Source: a virus
Length of the DNA stretch: 64,000 nucleotides
Direction: 5' to 3' (one strand)
IMG/VR virus record: IMGVR_UViG_3300027911_000012
Coordinates: 1 to 64,000 of that record
Shown here: one piece after another, positions 8,449 through 15,829 of the stretch
Numbering within the stretch: position 1 is the first letter of the stretch
How the letters are laid out: each line of letters begins with the position of its first letter
The notes under the pieces: generated by a model
Seen by the model: only the letters and a program-made list of their open reading frames with translations
The model's database searches: none
Told to the model about the DNA's origin: nothing
Position numbers and translations under genes: made by a program

Positions 8449-8712
8449 TTACTTCTTGTTTTTCTTTGCGCCTGTACCGTCAATCTGGTACACCTTGGCC
8501 GTCGCCCCCATATACTTCAACACCACCTCGTTCGGCGGCCGACCGCGCTTCGTCCGGCTGTCCCAGCGCATCATGTTGACCAGATGCGAATACGACAGCC
8601 GCATCCCAGTCCTCGCCTCAATCTCCAGCCGAAACTGTTCGACGGACTTCCGTCCCTTGCGCGATTTCAGCGAAGACGCGATCTGGTCGGAAGTCAGGTA
8701 TTCCGGAGACAT
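8449..8712 (-). CDS. Small HTH-like DNA-binding protein, probable repressor
   Basis: 87 residues. Residues about 25-70 read like a degenerate XRE/Cro-type helix-turn-helix (QFRLEIEARTGMRLSYSHLV, then a basic RTKRGRPP turn and VVLKYMG). First gene of the leftward transcript. A strong promoter and two TTTCA-N4-TGAA palindromes lie directly upstream, one between the promoter and the start codon, so autoregulation is likely. No ribosome site is obvious before ATG 8712. Confidence 0.65.
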   Translation of the reverse strand: MSPEYLTSDQIASSLKSRKGRKSVEQFRLEIEARTGMRLSYSHLVNMMRWDSRTKRGRPPNEVVLKYMGATAKVYQIDGTGAKKNKK

Positions 8713-8717
8713 TATAG

Positions 8718-8731
8718 TTTCAAATTTGAAA
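8718..8731. promoter_or_regulatory. Operator-like palindrome O1
   Basis: TTTCAAATTTGAAA is a perfect 14-bp palindrome between the predicted transcription start and ATG 8712 of the small HTH gene. Its placement inside the 5' leader suits repressor binding. A related site lies at 8785-8798. Confidence 0.5.
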
Positions 8732-8747
8732 TCCGTACTGCGAAGAC

Positions 8748-8776
8748 AGATTAGACGATGTGGGGTATCGTGTCAA
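8748..8776 (-). promoter_or_regulatory. Leftward sigma70-type promoter
   Basis: On the minus strand TTGACA (8771-8776) is followed after 17 nt by TAATCT (8748-8753). The predicted start of transcription is near 8741, giving a leader of about 29 nt before the HTH gene at 8712. It probably drives the whole run of coupled genes down to about 4.6 kb or further. Confidence 0.75.
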
Positions 8777-8784
8777 GAAAAAAA

Positions 8785-8798
8785 TTTCAAAAATGAAT
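8785..8798. promoter_or_regulatory. Operator-like site O2
   Basis: TTTCAAAAATGAAT has the TTTCA-N4-TGAA layout of the palindrome at 8718-8731 with one weaker arm. It lies just upstream of the leftward -35 box, so the two sites bracket the promoter with centres about 67 bp apart. Confidence 0.35.
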
Positions 8799-9236
8799 TT
8801 TGGCTGAATTCGGCCAATTTGTTTGGAATATCGGAGAATCTAGCAATTTCCACCGGGTACCGTCGGGATGGTCCCCACCCCCTTGGCGCGGGCAGGGCGG
8901 GAACGAGACACGGTTAGCGCGGCATGGTATAGCGGTCATCGCGGCCGGCCGCTGGCATGAGCTGAGCTGATACCAGACCAGAACAGACTAGAGCGGTCAC
9001 CGCTTACCGCCGTGCGCGCTCCGTGTCATCCTCTGTACTCAGGTACCAGTCTGCTAGATCGGTTAGCCATGCGATTGGATTCGAGTCTACATACCGCCGT
9101 ACTGGTACGGCGCGCGGTTCTGCGGGAACGGTTAGCGGCACAACATTATGTATTGTCATACCTGGCAGTGTCGCGTGTAGCGCTGAGCTGAGCAAGATTA
9201 CCGACGGCCATGTACGAGTGTGCGTACCAATTCCCA
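8799..9236. other. Divergent intergenic control region
   Basis: Between the leftward and rightward transcription units. No convincing gene is seen. A minus-strand frame of 51 codons (9004-9159) lacks a promoter and a good ribosome site. Visible structure: direct copies of AGCGGTCAYCGC near 8932 and 8993, a CGGCCGGCCG palindrome near 8943, and AT-rich sequence at its left edge. This is a plausible place for regulatory or replication-start signals. Confidence 0.4.
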
Positions 9237-9271
9237 TTGACAACAACTATTATTGATCGGGACGCATTTTG

Positions 9272-9303
9272 TTGTTGACAACAAATGTATACGGGAGTAT
9301 AGA
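9272..9303 (+). promoter_or_regulatory. Rightward early promoter with overlapping palindrome
   Basis: TTGACA (9275-9280), a 17-nt spacer ending CGGGAG, then TATAGA (9298-9303). The -35 lies inside the interrupted palindrome TTGTTG-A-CAACAA (9272-9284), a likely operator. A second copy of TTGACAACAA occurs at 9237-9246. The spacer block CGGGAG next to the -10 recurs in other promoters of this phage (11294, 21824, 26221). Confidence 0.7.
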
Positions 9304-9328
9304 TAGGACAGTACAGGGAGTACAGCAC

Positions 9329-9667
9329 ATGGCGAAGCAACTGAGTCAACGGGCATACGAGATTCTGACCGTGATTGACGATCACACAAAGTGGGAAGGT
9401 GACACGCGTCCCGGTTCTAGCCTTAGTCGGTACTGGTATCCGCCATTGGACACTTGCAACAATTGGTCTGAGACGTTAGGGCGCAACGTTTACATCTCTG
9501 GCTCTGGCGATTGCGCTATCTTGCGATCATTCGCGCGCAAGGGTCTGACGAAATCAATCCCGAACATGATTCGGGAGTATGCCTGCCATATCACGGAAGA
9601 TGGAATGATCGCGCTAGAAAGATTCCGCGAGGAGTCTGTTTACGTGGATGGCAGGTTTCCCGACTAG
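9329..9667 (+). CDS. Hypothetical early protein
   Basis: 112 residues. The start ATG 9329 is chosen because the promoter -10 lies at 9298-9303 and AGGGAG precedes the ATG by 8 nt. The N-terminus (QRAYEILTVIDD) may form a short winged-helix-like DNA-binding region, but no family is clear. First gene of the rightward transcript, so probably expressed early. Confidence 0.65.
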   Translation: MAKQLSQRAYEILTVIDDHTKWEGDTRPGSSLSRYWYPPLDTCNNWSETLGRNVYISGSGDCAILRSFARKGLTKSIPNMIREYACHITEDGMIALERFREESVYVDGRFPD

Positions 9668-9698
9668 CGCGTGCTTCGGTACAGTCTAGTCCAAACTA

Positions 9699-9739
9699 GT
9701 TAACTATAGTTAACATCACATCACATCACGTCACATCGC
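9699..9739. repeat. Palindrome plus ATCAC tandem repeats
   Basis: GTTAACTATAGTTAAC (9699-9714) is a perfect 16-bp palindrome, followed directly by five 5-bp units (ATCAC three times, then GTCAC and ATCGC, 9715-9739). It lies in the 5' leader of the next gene. It could be an operator or an RNA hairpin; no terminator-like T-run follows. Confidence 0.5.
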
Positions 9740-9756
9740 ATAGGAGTGTACATACA

Positions 9757-10146
9757 ATGACGCAAACACTGAACTATCTCGGCATGGATGTATTCACATC
9801 GGCGTACTACGAATGCGCGCTATGGTCTAGTACTGACGATAACGGCACACCGTTGGATAGCGGCGCTAACTCCGACAGGGAACTGTCTCAGTCTTGTATT
9901 GACTTGTTCAAATCAGACTGTGACGCGTTTCGCGCCGCGAATGCCGCTCTCATTATCGAAGCGCAAAAGTACCAATCGATTGGTCACATCGCGCATGACT
10001 TCTGGTTGACTCGCAATGGTCACGGCGCGGGATTCTGGGATGGCGATTATCCGAAGGATATCGGGGAATCGTTGACCAAAGCGAGCAAGAGTTTCGGCGA
10101 ATGTGACCTGTATATCGGCGATGACGGCATGATCTATGTCGCGTGA
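9757..10146 (+). CDS. Conserved phage protein of unknown function
   Basis: 129 residues. The C-terminal half has a pattern I recognise from small proteins of many phages (HDFWLTRNGHGAGFWDGDY, then GECDLYIGDDGMIY), usually early or replication-adjacent and without known function. Start ATG 9757; AGGAG is 10 nt upstream. Confidence 0.7.
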   Translation: MTQTLNYLGMDVFTSAYYECALWSSTDDNGTPLDSGANSDRELSQSCIDLFKSDCDAFRAANAALIIEAQKYQSIGHIAHDFWLTRNGHGAGFWDGDYPKDIGESLTKASKSFGECDLYIGDDGMIYVA

Positions 10147-10179
10147 AACTCCGCTACAGGCAAGGGTTTCGGCGCGCTA

Positions 10180-10255
10180 CTAGGTCAATTTGACCTAGCA
10201 CTAGGACAATGTGTACTAGGACAGTTTGACCTAGTGCTGGGACAATTCGGACTAG
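10180..10255. repeat. Array of four 19-bp CTAG-bounded palindromes
   Basis: Copies at 10180-10198, 10201-10219, 10216-10234 and 10237-10255. Copy 1, CTAGGTCAATTTGACCTAG, is a perfect palindrome around a central T; the others are variants (for example CTAGGACAGTTTGACCTAG). Starts are spaced 21, 15 and 21 bp, so copies 1/3 and 2/4 are each 36 bp apart. Copies 2 and 3 overlap by 4 bp. Spacing of about two helical turns suggests cooperative protein binding, as in iterons or multi-operator control regions. Confidence 0.8.
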
Positions 10256-10313
10256 TCGAGAACGGGAAAGTTATAGCACAAAGCGATAGACGCAACGATA
10301 GGAGAATTGGCAT

Positions 10314-10790
10314 ATGCGGCAACAATCCAAGCAAGAATTAGCGAAATCGAATGCCAGACTACAGGCCGAACTAGACCGCGTGCATGAGGCGTTAGGCGCG
10401 GTCATGGGCGGTAACGCGGTACTGGTAGGACAGTTCACGTTGGACGGCCAGACAACCAAAGCGCGGCTAATCGGCGCGGATAGGGCGCATGGCGGACTGG
10501 TTATGTTCAGCGAGACCACGAAGGACGGCGCGCGCGCAATGCACAGAGTGCATTATCTCGAAGAACAAGAACGGGAGCTGAGACACGCGGGAACCGATTA
10601 CGCAAGGAATCTGAGGAACTTGGTAGGCAAAGCGCGCACAGAGGCATGGCGGAAGAGACACGCGCCAAAGGAAACGATTGTAGACGTGGCCGTCCGGGCC
10701 ATGATGCCAAGTCAAGACGGGCAGCACGGAATCAAGTGTGAGGATTGTTGCGACAATCCCGCGTGCTGTGCTGGGCATGACGCACGCTAA
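10314..10790 (+). CDS. Hypothetical coiled-coil protein
   Basis: 158 residues. An N-terminal heptad-like helix (residues 3-30), a compact middle, and a C-terminal Cys cluster CEDCCDNPACCAGHD suggesting metal binding. AGGAG lies 9 nt before ATG 10314. It lies just downstream of the palindrome array and may be controlled by it. No family is recognised. Confidence 0.65.
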   Translation: MRQQSKQELAKSNARLQAELDRVHEALGAVMGGNAVLVGQFTLDGQTTKARLIGADRAHGGLVMFSETTKDGARAMHRVHYLEEQERELRHAGTDYARNLRNLVGKARTEAWRKRHAPKETIVDVAVRAMMPSQDGQHGIKCEDCCDNPACCAGHDAR

Positions 10791-10837
10791 CCGCTAGTGT
10801 TCTGTGAGAGTACAGCCATAGTCAAGGGGAATCGGCA

Positions 10838-11260
10838 ATGGCAATGGCCGTAGTCGGGAGGTCACTAGTTATGACGCATGACAATTCTGTACCGTGCTTG
10901 TACGAAATGGAACCAATCGGCGTGGATGGCAAACTCGAAGCCGTTGCTACGCTCTGGTTTTGCTCAGACCGATGTAGGCGAGTGTATGAAACAGACCAAA
11001 CCGTAGAGTCGGGAGAAAACTCCGAATACTTGGATGGCACGCTCTGCGAGGAATGCGGGATTCCGGTAGTCACGAAGATCGGCAGGACGGGCGAAGAGTC
11101 GAATTACTATGTAGACATTCCCACGGCGGATTGTATCGGGAATCCCGATGGCGCATATAAGAACGTGGGACTGTTCAAAACCAAAGCCGATGCAATCGCG
11201 TTCGCCAGGGAGCATTTCGGCGCGGACGAAAACGGAAACGTGTGTCTGGTTACGGGATAG
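10838..11260 (+). CDS. Hypothetical zinc-binding protein
   Basis: 140 residues with FCSDRC and CEEC motifs (two Cys pairs for a zinc site) and a C-terminal FKTKADAIAFARE helix common in small DNA/RNA-binding folds. Two starts are possible: ATG 10838 (AAGGGG 8 nt upstream) or ATG 10871 (GGGAGG 9 nt upstream). No family is recognised. Confidence 0.6.
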   Translation: MAMAVVGRSLVMTHDNSVPCLYEMEPIGVDGKLEAVATLWFCSDRCRRVYETDQTVESGENSEYLDGTLCEECGIPVVTKIGRTGEESNYYVDIPTADCIGNPDGAYKNVGLFKTKADAIAFAREHFGADENGNVCLVTG

Positions 11261-11293
11261 CGCGAAATAGTTCGGCGCTGTATACGATTATTG

Positions 11294-11322
11294 TTGACAG
11301 GAAATTGGAACGGGAGTAGAAG
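11294..11322 (+). promoter_or_regulatory. Rightward promoter, CGGGAG class
   Basis: TTGACA (11294-11299), 17-nt spacer ending CGGGAG, TAGAAG (11317-11322). It resembles the promoter at 9275 in spacer and position. The leader to ATG 11351 is about 22 nt and contains GAGGT. Confidence 0.55.
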
Positions 11323-11350
11323 AGTATCAACAATCTCAGCGAGGTGCGAA

Positions 11351-11893
11351 ATGGAATCCGAATATCAAGGAACGTATGCCGGTTTTAGCTTCCCACAAAT
11401 CATTGCCATCCTGCCGCGAGGTCCGCTCAGCAAACGGCTAGCCGAATTCAAGCAAACTCACGGTAAACGTGTATGTGGTCCGTACTACCGGACGAAACCT
11501 GCCAACAATCCCAAGGGAATGAGTTTCTACTTGGATTCGGATTTCATGCCGCAACTACGCTGGACATGGGCGGATGAGATCGAAGGCGCGCGGATTCAGC
11601 ATCGCGGATGGTACAGCGATGAGTATGGAGATGCGGAAAAGATTCGCGGGATAGTGATGAGACTGCCAAGTGGGAAGGGGTTTCTCGCGGGTTGGAGCAT
11701 GGGCGAAGGTATGGCAAGCGGGATTGAGTACGACGTTTACGACGATGAAGTGGAAGCCACGAGGTGCGCGGATGGGTTAGCGGAGTCAACGGCGGAACAA
11801 TGCCGCGAGGATGAAGCGGAGTATCAAGCGGAACGGGAAAAGGAGGAAATGGCGGAAGCGATTGAAGATGGCGAGGACGAAGGCGAGGTCTAG
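11351..11893 (+). CDS. Hypothetical acidic-tailed protein
   Basis: 180 residues from ATG 11351, chosen because the promoter lies at 11294-11322 and GAGGTG precedes the ATG. The first 145 residues look globular; the last 40 are almost all Glu, Asp, Ala and Arg. Such acidic tails can mimic DNA or bind host proteins, but there is no direct evidence. No family is recognised. Confidence 0.65.
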   Translation: MESEYQGTYAGFSFPQIIAILPRGPLSKRLAEFKQTHGKRVCGPYYRTKPANNPKGMSFYLDSDFMPQLRWTWADEIEGARIQHRGWYSDEYGDAEKIRGIVMRLPSGKGFLAGWSMGEGMASGIEYDVYDDEVEATRCADGLAESTAEQCREDEAEYQAEREKEEMAEAIEDGEDEGEV

Positions 11894-12005
11894 AAAGCGA
11901 GGTGATTCGTATGCACGGTAATCACGGCCTGTAATCGGCTGTGGGACGGGCGCGGAACGGTCGGAGTAACGGCCACTACTCGCCCGTCACAGAGGACGAT
12001 TCGAC

Positions 12006-12266
12006 ATGGCGCTAATTGAACCGATCTACGATCCCGAAGACGATTTATGGTTTGCGGGAACCTATACCGGATTGCCTACAGGGCCAATCGGTCAGCGCGG
12101 GGAGTTTTTCGCGTGGCCAAATCCGGACGGCACAACACCGGAGGACTGCGCGCAAGAGTATTACAGCCGGAATGAGGCGCTGAGCGCTTGCGAGCGGTTA
12201 GGCCGGATGACGTTAAAGGAACTGGTAAAACTTTGTCCGTGGTACTTCGAGGAGCGAACGAAATGA
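12006..12266 (+). CDS. Small hypothetical protein
   Basis: 86 residues, rich in aromatic and acidic residues near the N-terminus. The stop overlaps the next start (ATGA). The preceding 112 nt contain a GACGGGCG/CGCCCGTC inverted repeat but no clear gene. Confidence 0.6.
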   Translation: MALIEPIYDPEDDLWFAGTYTGLPTGPIGQRGEFFAWPNPDGTTPEDCAQEYYSRNEALSACERLGRMTLKELVKLCPWYFEERTK

Positions 12267-12451
12267 ATCGGTCATTACGTTGTGACTGGCAAACGGAAAC
12301 CGGGACAATCAATTCTCCGCAAGTGTGTGGGCGCGCGGTCGATATCGGGCATAGTTTCTGTCTACAGCATGAACGAGACGCGGCGGAAACACAGAAAGGC
12401 AGTAACGGCAAAGTAGCGCCGAATCTCAAGACGAAAGGTAAACGACAATGA
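12263..12451 (+). CDS. Small zinc-binding protein
   Basis: 62 residues from ATG 12263, overlapping the upstream stop by 4 nt. It has spaced Cys/His residues (RCDW, VCGRA, FCLQH) that could bind one zinc, and a Lys-rich tail. The stop overlaps the next start. Function unknown. Confidence 0.6.
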   Translation: MNRSLRCDWQTETGTINSPQVCGRAVDIGHSFCLQHERDAAETQKGSNGKVAPNLKTKGKRQ

Positions 12452-12969
12452 AAACGAGCGACGCGGTAACGCAGTCCGTTGAACGTTGCGACAAACAAAC
12501 GCCGTGGAAGCGGCATAGCTGGGTGGAGAGATGCGGAGAGCACCCACAGCCATACAAGCACATCGTTTGCGAAACATGCGGATGGGGGCCGAGTCCCGAA
12601 TCGAAGGACGGCAAGCGCGCTGAGGCGATCCTGTATCTTCGCAAGTTGATCCCCAAAGGCGACACGGTTTACACGATCTTGAAGCACGTGAGCCGAAGCG
12701 GCATGACGCGCGGAATCGACTGCTATGCCATCGTTCCGAAAGGTGGCCTATGCACCGCTGGGCACAACACTGGCCTGTATGCCGAGCCGGTTTGGATTAC
12801 CGGTTACGTAGGGCACGCAATCGACTCGCCTCAGCCTATCGACTATTGGCGCAAGTCGCTTGGCCTGAAGGTTGACGGATGTGGAATGGACATGGGGTTC
12901 CACGTGGTTAACTCGCTCAGCTACGCGCTGTACGATGACGGGAACGCAATCAAGCACGCTTGGCTGTAG
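12448..12969 (+). CDS. Conserved phage protein with N-terminal zinc motif
   Basis: 173 residues. A CETCGW pair with upstream Cys forms a probable zinc ribbon. The rest matches a pattern I recognise from many phages: KHVSRSGMTRGIDCY, then ITGYVGHAI and CGMDMGFHVVNSLSYALY. The family has no assigned function as far as I know. Starts with an ATGA overlap. Confidence 0.7.
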   Translation: MKTSDAVTQSVERCDKQTPWKRHSWVERCGEHPQPYKHIVCETCGWGPSPESKDGKRAEAILYLRKLIPKGDTVYTILKHVSRSGMTRGIDCYAIVPKGGLCTAGHNTGLYAEPVWITGYVGHAIDSPQPIDYWRKSLGLKVDGCGMDMGFHVVNSLSYALYDDGNAIKHAWL

Positions 12970-12982
12970 ACGAAAGGACACC

Positions 12983-13189
12983 ATGAAATACCAACGGAAA
13001 ACGCGCGACTATTGGGACATTGAGCAATTCATTTGCGGATTGTGGGAAGCGGTGAACGCCGAAGAAACTTGGAAGGACGCACGGCGGTCGCTCAAGGAGT
13101 ACCGCGAGAACCAACCAGAGTACCCGGTTAGAGCCCGGCGCAAACGAGAACGAATCGAGAAAGGGGAGGGGGAATCGTCATGTGCTTAG
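12983..13189 (+). CDS. Small basic hypothetical protein
   Basis: 68 residues, start ATG 12983 after GAAAGGA. The N-terminal half is helical and aromatic, the C-terminus very basic. It overlaps the next gene by 10 nt. No family is recognised. Confidence 0.6.
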   Translation: MKYQRKTRDYWDIEQFICGLWEAVNAEETWKDARRSLKEYRENQPEYPVRARRKRERIEKGEGESSCA

Positions 13190-13524
13190 ACGTGGAAGAC
13201 GTGAGGCGAATCATGGGCGTCCGGGAGTATCGCGAGCCGTGGCGGGACCGTGCTCTGGACTGGTTAGGGCAGAGACCGCTAGCGAGTATGGGAGTGGCGT
13301 TAGCGGTCAGTGGCGTCATGTGGGCGGTCGTGATTGGTGCTTGGTTCAAGCGAGCGCTGGTCACGACCGCATGGCGGGATCTGAGCGACACGGTAACCGT
13401 GTTGTGGCGGGCGGATACCGACGGGTGGCTTGGGCCGATGAAGTGGGGACTGGTAGCGTTAATCGCTGGTACGGTCTGGTTTCTGGCGGTTGGCGTTGTG
13501 GAATGGTGGCGACGGAGACGGTAA
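13180..13524 (+). CDS. Two-helix membrane protein
   Basis: 114 residues with two hydrophobic segments (about residues 36-55 and 89-108) separated by a Trp-containing loop, ending in a basic cluster. Probably an inner-membrane protein with both ends cytoplasmic. A Gly-rich purine stretch (GGGGAGGGGG) precedes ATG 13180. Possible roles include superinfection exclusion or a holin-like function; unproven. Confidence 0.65.
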   Translation: MCLDVEDVRRIMGVREYREPWRDRALDWLGQRPLASMGVALAVSGVMWAVVIGAWFKRALVTTAWRDLSDTVTVLWRADTDGWLGPMKWGLVALIAGTVWFLAVGVVEWWRRRR

Positions 13525-13569
13525 ACGGGTACGGGCAAGACTGAACAAAATTCAAATCGAGGTGCGGTG

Positions 13570-13824
13570 ATGGCTGAGCAGAACAGAATTATCAAAATCG
13601 AGTGCAATCGGAACGCGGACGGCACGAGCTGGACGGTCAAGGTCATGAAAGAGTTTGAAGACCGATATGGCGGCGGCGAGCAGACGTTCGTGGAGCAGGC
13701 ACCGTACATGCACATGGCGCTGGACGTGGCGCGGGAAATGATAACGCTCAGTCCGGGACAGCGCACGGATTTGAGCAAGCCCGGTACGTACTCGGGGACG
13801 GGCAGACTGATGGTGTGGTCATGA
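13570..13824 (+). CDS. Small hypothetical protein
   Basis: 84 residues from ATG 13570, with AGGTG upstream. Strand-rich N-terminus and a helical HMALDVAREMI segment. Its stop is overlapped by the next start (ATGA). No known family. Confidence 0.6.
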   Translation: MAEQNRIIKIECNRNADGTSWTVKVMKEFEDRYGGGEQTFVEQAPYMHMALDVAREMITLSPGQRTDLSKPGTYSGTGRLMVWS

Positions 13825-14007
13825 CGCCGGAACTGTTGGAGTTGCGCGCGGGAACATGGCACGAAACCGGAAATCAGTTTCGAGTATCTGGACGCCGTGT
13901 TGCCGTTCGCGGAATGGTTGAGCGATGCGGAAGAGATTCCGACGGCGACGGAAATGAAAACGAAAGCCGATGAATTGATACTGGTGGCGTCTACGGCAGT
14001 AGCGTGA
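13821..14007 (+). pseudogene. Small gene interrupted by an apparent +1 frameshift
   Basis: From ATG 13821 the first 10 codons read MTPELLELRA. The good protein-like sequence (EISFEYLDAVLPFAEW to the TGA at 14005) is one frame over. Ignoring one G of the GGG at 13850-13852 joins them into a 61-residue protein. Both ends fit the local overlap style: ATGA with the upstream gene at 13821 and GTGA with the next gene at 14004. It is either an assembly or sequencing error, a real mutation, or recoding. Uninterrupted, the first frame would stop after 50 codons. Confidence 0.55.
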
Positions 14008-14444
14008 GAGACCGCGAGCGCAAATCGGTAAGAGCGCGCCGCAGGTGGCGCGAGTTTGAAAAAGTTCACGAAAGGGTTCAGGCAATGACGGACAAAAGCG
14101 GGATGATTGATCCAAAAAGCGGCTTGGTGGATTGCGCCAAGTCGGTGAAGGCCATGCGGGCGGCGGCAAGAAAGCGGCGTATGGCTGAGACTCCCAAAAA
14201 GCGAAAACTAGACAGTAGTGACATCGCGACCATACTAGCGGCGCTGAGGATGTTTCAGCGCGAGTACGAGGATTGCGATTCGGCAACAATCCAAGCGGCA
14301 TGGCCGGATTACTTCGCGCTGGGCGAGGAAACGCTAGACGACGACGGGCAGACGATTGAGCAATTGGTGGTGCCGGAGCCGCTTGGGAGTATGGACATTG
14401 ACGAGCTGTGTGAGCAAATCAACTTAGGCGAGGTGAAATTGTGA
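14004..14444 (+). CDS. Hypothetical protein
   Basis: 146 residues from GTG 14004 (GTGA overlap), or shorter from ATG 14085 with AAAGGG 8 nt upstream. Very basic N-terminus, acidic C-terminus. No family is recognised. Confidence 0.6.
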   Translation: MRDRERKSVRARRRWREFEKVHERVQAMTDKSGMIDPKSGLVDCAKSVKAMRAAARKRRMAETPKKRKLDSSDIATILAALRMFQREYEDCDSATIQAAWPDYFALGEETLDDDGQTIEQLVVPEPLGSMDIDELCEQINLGEVKL

Positions 14445-14806
14445 CGGACTTGAAGAAACTGCAAACGGCGATGAACGGTAACGACGTGCCGGAGATCGCT
14501 AAGACACTAGGGATTGCTATCGGCGTGTGCCGGGAAGACAATCCCGCAGACGTGGACGACGCGTACGGGGCCGGGACGTATGCGAGGCTGTTTCCGCCTG
14601 AGCCTGATCCGTTTCCCGTCCTGTTTATTCTGGACGACGACGGCGAGGCCATGGGTATTAGGCCGTTCTGTTCTATCGAGTGTCGCGCCGGCTATAAGCC
14701 GATTCCTCAAGACGAAGGCGAGAAAACGGAGCCGGGGGAAGTGGACGCCGTTGACATCGTTGACCAAGCGGTCTGCGAGATGTGCGGAAATGTACTGGAG
14801 CCGTGA
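14441..14806 (+). CDS. Hypothetical zinc-binding protein
   Basis: 121 residues starting at GTG 14441 (GTGA overlap). The C-terminal part has FCSIEC and CEMCGN, a four-Cys zinc site. The N-terminal part is helical. Function unknown. Confidence 0.6.
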   Translation: MTDLKKLQTAMNGNDVPEIAKTLGIAIGVCREDNPADVDDAYGAGTYARLFPPEPDPFPVLFILDDDGEAMGIRPFCSIECRAGYKPIPQDEGEKTEPGEVDAVDIVDQAVCEMCGNVLEP

Positions 14807-14946
14807 TGACGGTCACCACACACACGAACGTGAGCGGGCAGACGGTGGTCAAGGTCCGGCAAGGTCTGGATTGGATCGTGATCCAGTTCAAGACGAGACA
14901 GGACGCGCTGGCGCTGCTGAAAGCGTTACGAAAGAGGGCGCGCTAA
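14806..14946 (+). CDS. Very small hypothetical protein
   Basis: 46 residues from ATG 14806, overlapping the upstream TGA by one base (TGATG). Strand-rich first half, then an amphipathic, basic helix (DALALLKALRKRAR). It fills the space between two coupled genes exactly, which supports it as real. Confidence 0.55.
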   Translation: MTVTTHTNVSGQTVVKVRQGLDWIVIQFKTRQDALALLKALRKRAR

Positions 14947-15333
14947 ATGAAACTCACTCAGGTTGTATTCGAGCCGAAAGCCGAAATCGAATTCACGCGC
15001 GCCGATCTGCGGATACTGTTCGAGTTGTCGGAACGCCATTACGACGGCGTGTGCCGGTCTCTGAGCGAGCGGGGCGGGATGCTGTACGGGATGCGGAACG
15101 AATTCCGGTTCTGTTCAACGGCAAACAAGAAACTGTTGATCGTGACGCGTACACTGGCAAACCGTGAAGTGCAGCTCTTGTGCAAGCTGTGCGAGATAGC
15201 ATCGTACTGGTTAGGCAGCAGGCCGGTAGATGTTAGAAAGCGTAAACACGGCATGACGTTAGGCCACGAGTTGTATGTCGTGTTGCGCGAGATGTCGGCA
15301 GAATTCGAGCACACGAAAGTGGTGGTCAAGTAA
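14947..15333 (+). CDS. Hypothetical protein
   Basis: 128 residues directly abutting the preceding stop. It reads as a compact alpha/beta protein with a helical core (ADLRILFELSERHYDGV). TAATG overlap with the next gene. No known family. Confidence 0.6.
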   Translation: MKLTQVVFEPKAEIEFTRADLRILFELSERHYDGVCRSLSERGGMLYGMRNEFRFCSTANKKLLIVTRTLANREVQLLCKLCEIASYWLGSRPVDVRKRKHGMTLGHELYVVLREMSAEFEHTKVVVK

Positions 15334-15599
15334 TGGCCGTTATAGGGTCGGACTCACCACCGTGCACGGAACGTTGTCCACGATGTGGTGAACGTTGTAT
15401 GAACCGGTCAGGACATGCCGAGTGCGCGACTGCGGGGCGCGGTCTAGCGGAGTTGCATTGCTGCCGTAAACATGTCTGGGGATCGCTGCACGAAATGCTG
15501 GAAGCGCAGCGCGCAACCGGCAAGCTGGCGAGAAAAGAAGTACGCGAAAGCATTAAACACTGCCGCAAGTGTATCGCGGCAGTAGAGAGACTGGGGTGA
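15333..15599 (+). CDS. Cys-rich zinc-finger protein
   Basis: 88 residues with CTERCPRCGERC near the N-terminus, CCRKH in the middle and CRKC near the end, enough ligands for two zincs. A basic helical centre suggests nucleic-acid contact. Function unknown. Confidence 0.6.
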   Translation: MAVIGSDSPPCTERCPRCGERCMNRSGHAECATAGRGLAELHCCRKHVWGSLHEMLEAQRATGKLARKEVRESIKHCRKCIAAVERLG

Positions 15600-15603
15600 T
15601 GTC

Positions 15604-15819
15604 ATGATCGTTCGTTACGTGGTCACAAACGTGTACAAAGTCGGCAACGAAACCGCCGATAGCGAGCCCGCAGGCTGGGAGCTGTTCACGGATACCGGCG
15701 GCGATACCGGAGAGAGACTGGTACACATTCGAGCCGTCATGGAGTGGCGCGCAATTCGGTTTCTACTGGAAGACGGGAACCGGGCGCGCCGGGCGAGGCT
15801 TATAAATTTCTGGGGGTAG
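15604..15819 (+). CDS. Small hypothetical protein
   Basis: 71 residues, strand-rich start and basic C-terminus. Four nt after the preceding stop. No family is recognised. Confidence 0.55.
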   Translation: MIVRYVVTNVYKVGNETADSEPAGWELFTDTGGDTGERLVHIRAVMEWRAIRFLLEDGNRARRARLINFWG

Positions 15820-15829
15820 GGAGGGCGGC

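Noticed and set aside
8868-8905. CCCCAC...GGGCAGGGCGGG stretch as a terminator
   Set aside because: The arms pair poorly and no T-run follows.
9004-9159. Minus-strand 51-codon frame in the divergent control region
   Set aside because: The end looks protein-like, but there is no usable promoter and the purine block sits directly against the ATG; kept out as a gene.
10238-10276. Promoter ending at TTATAG downstream of the palindrome array
   Set aside because: No -35-like hexamer at 15-19 nt; the array itself gives only TTGACC-like strings with poor -10 partners.
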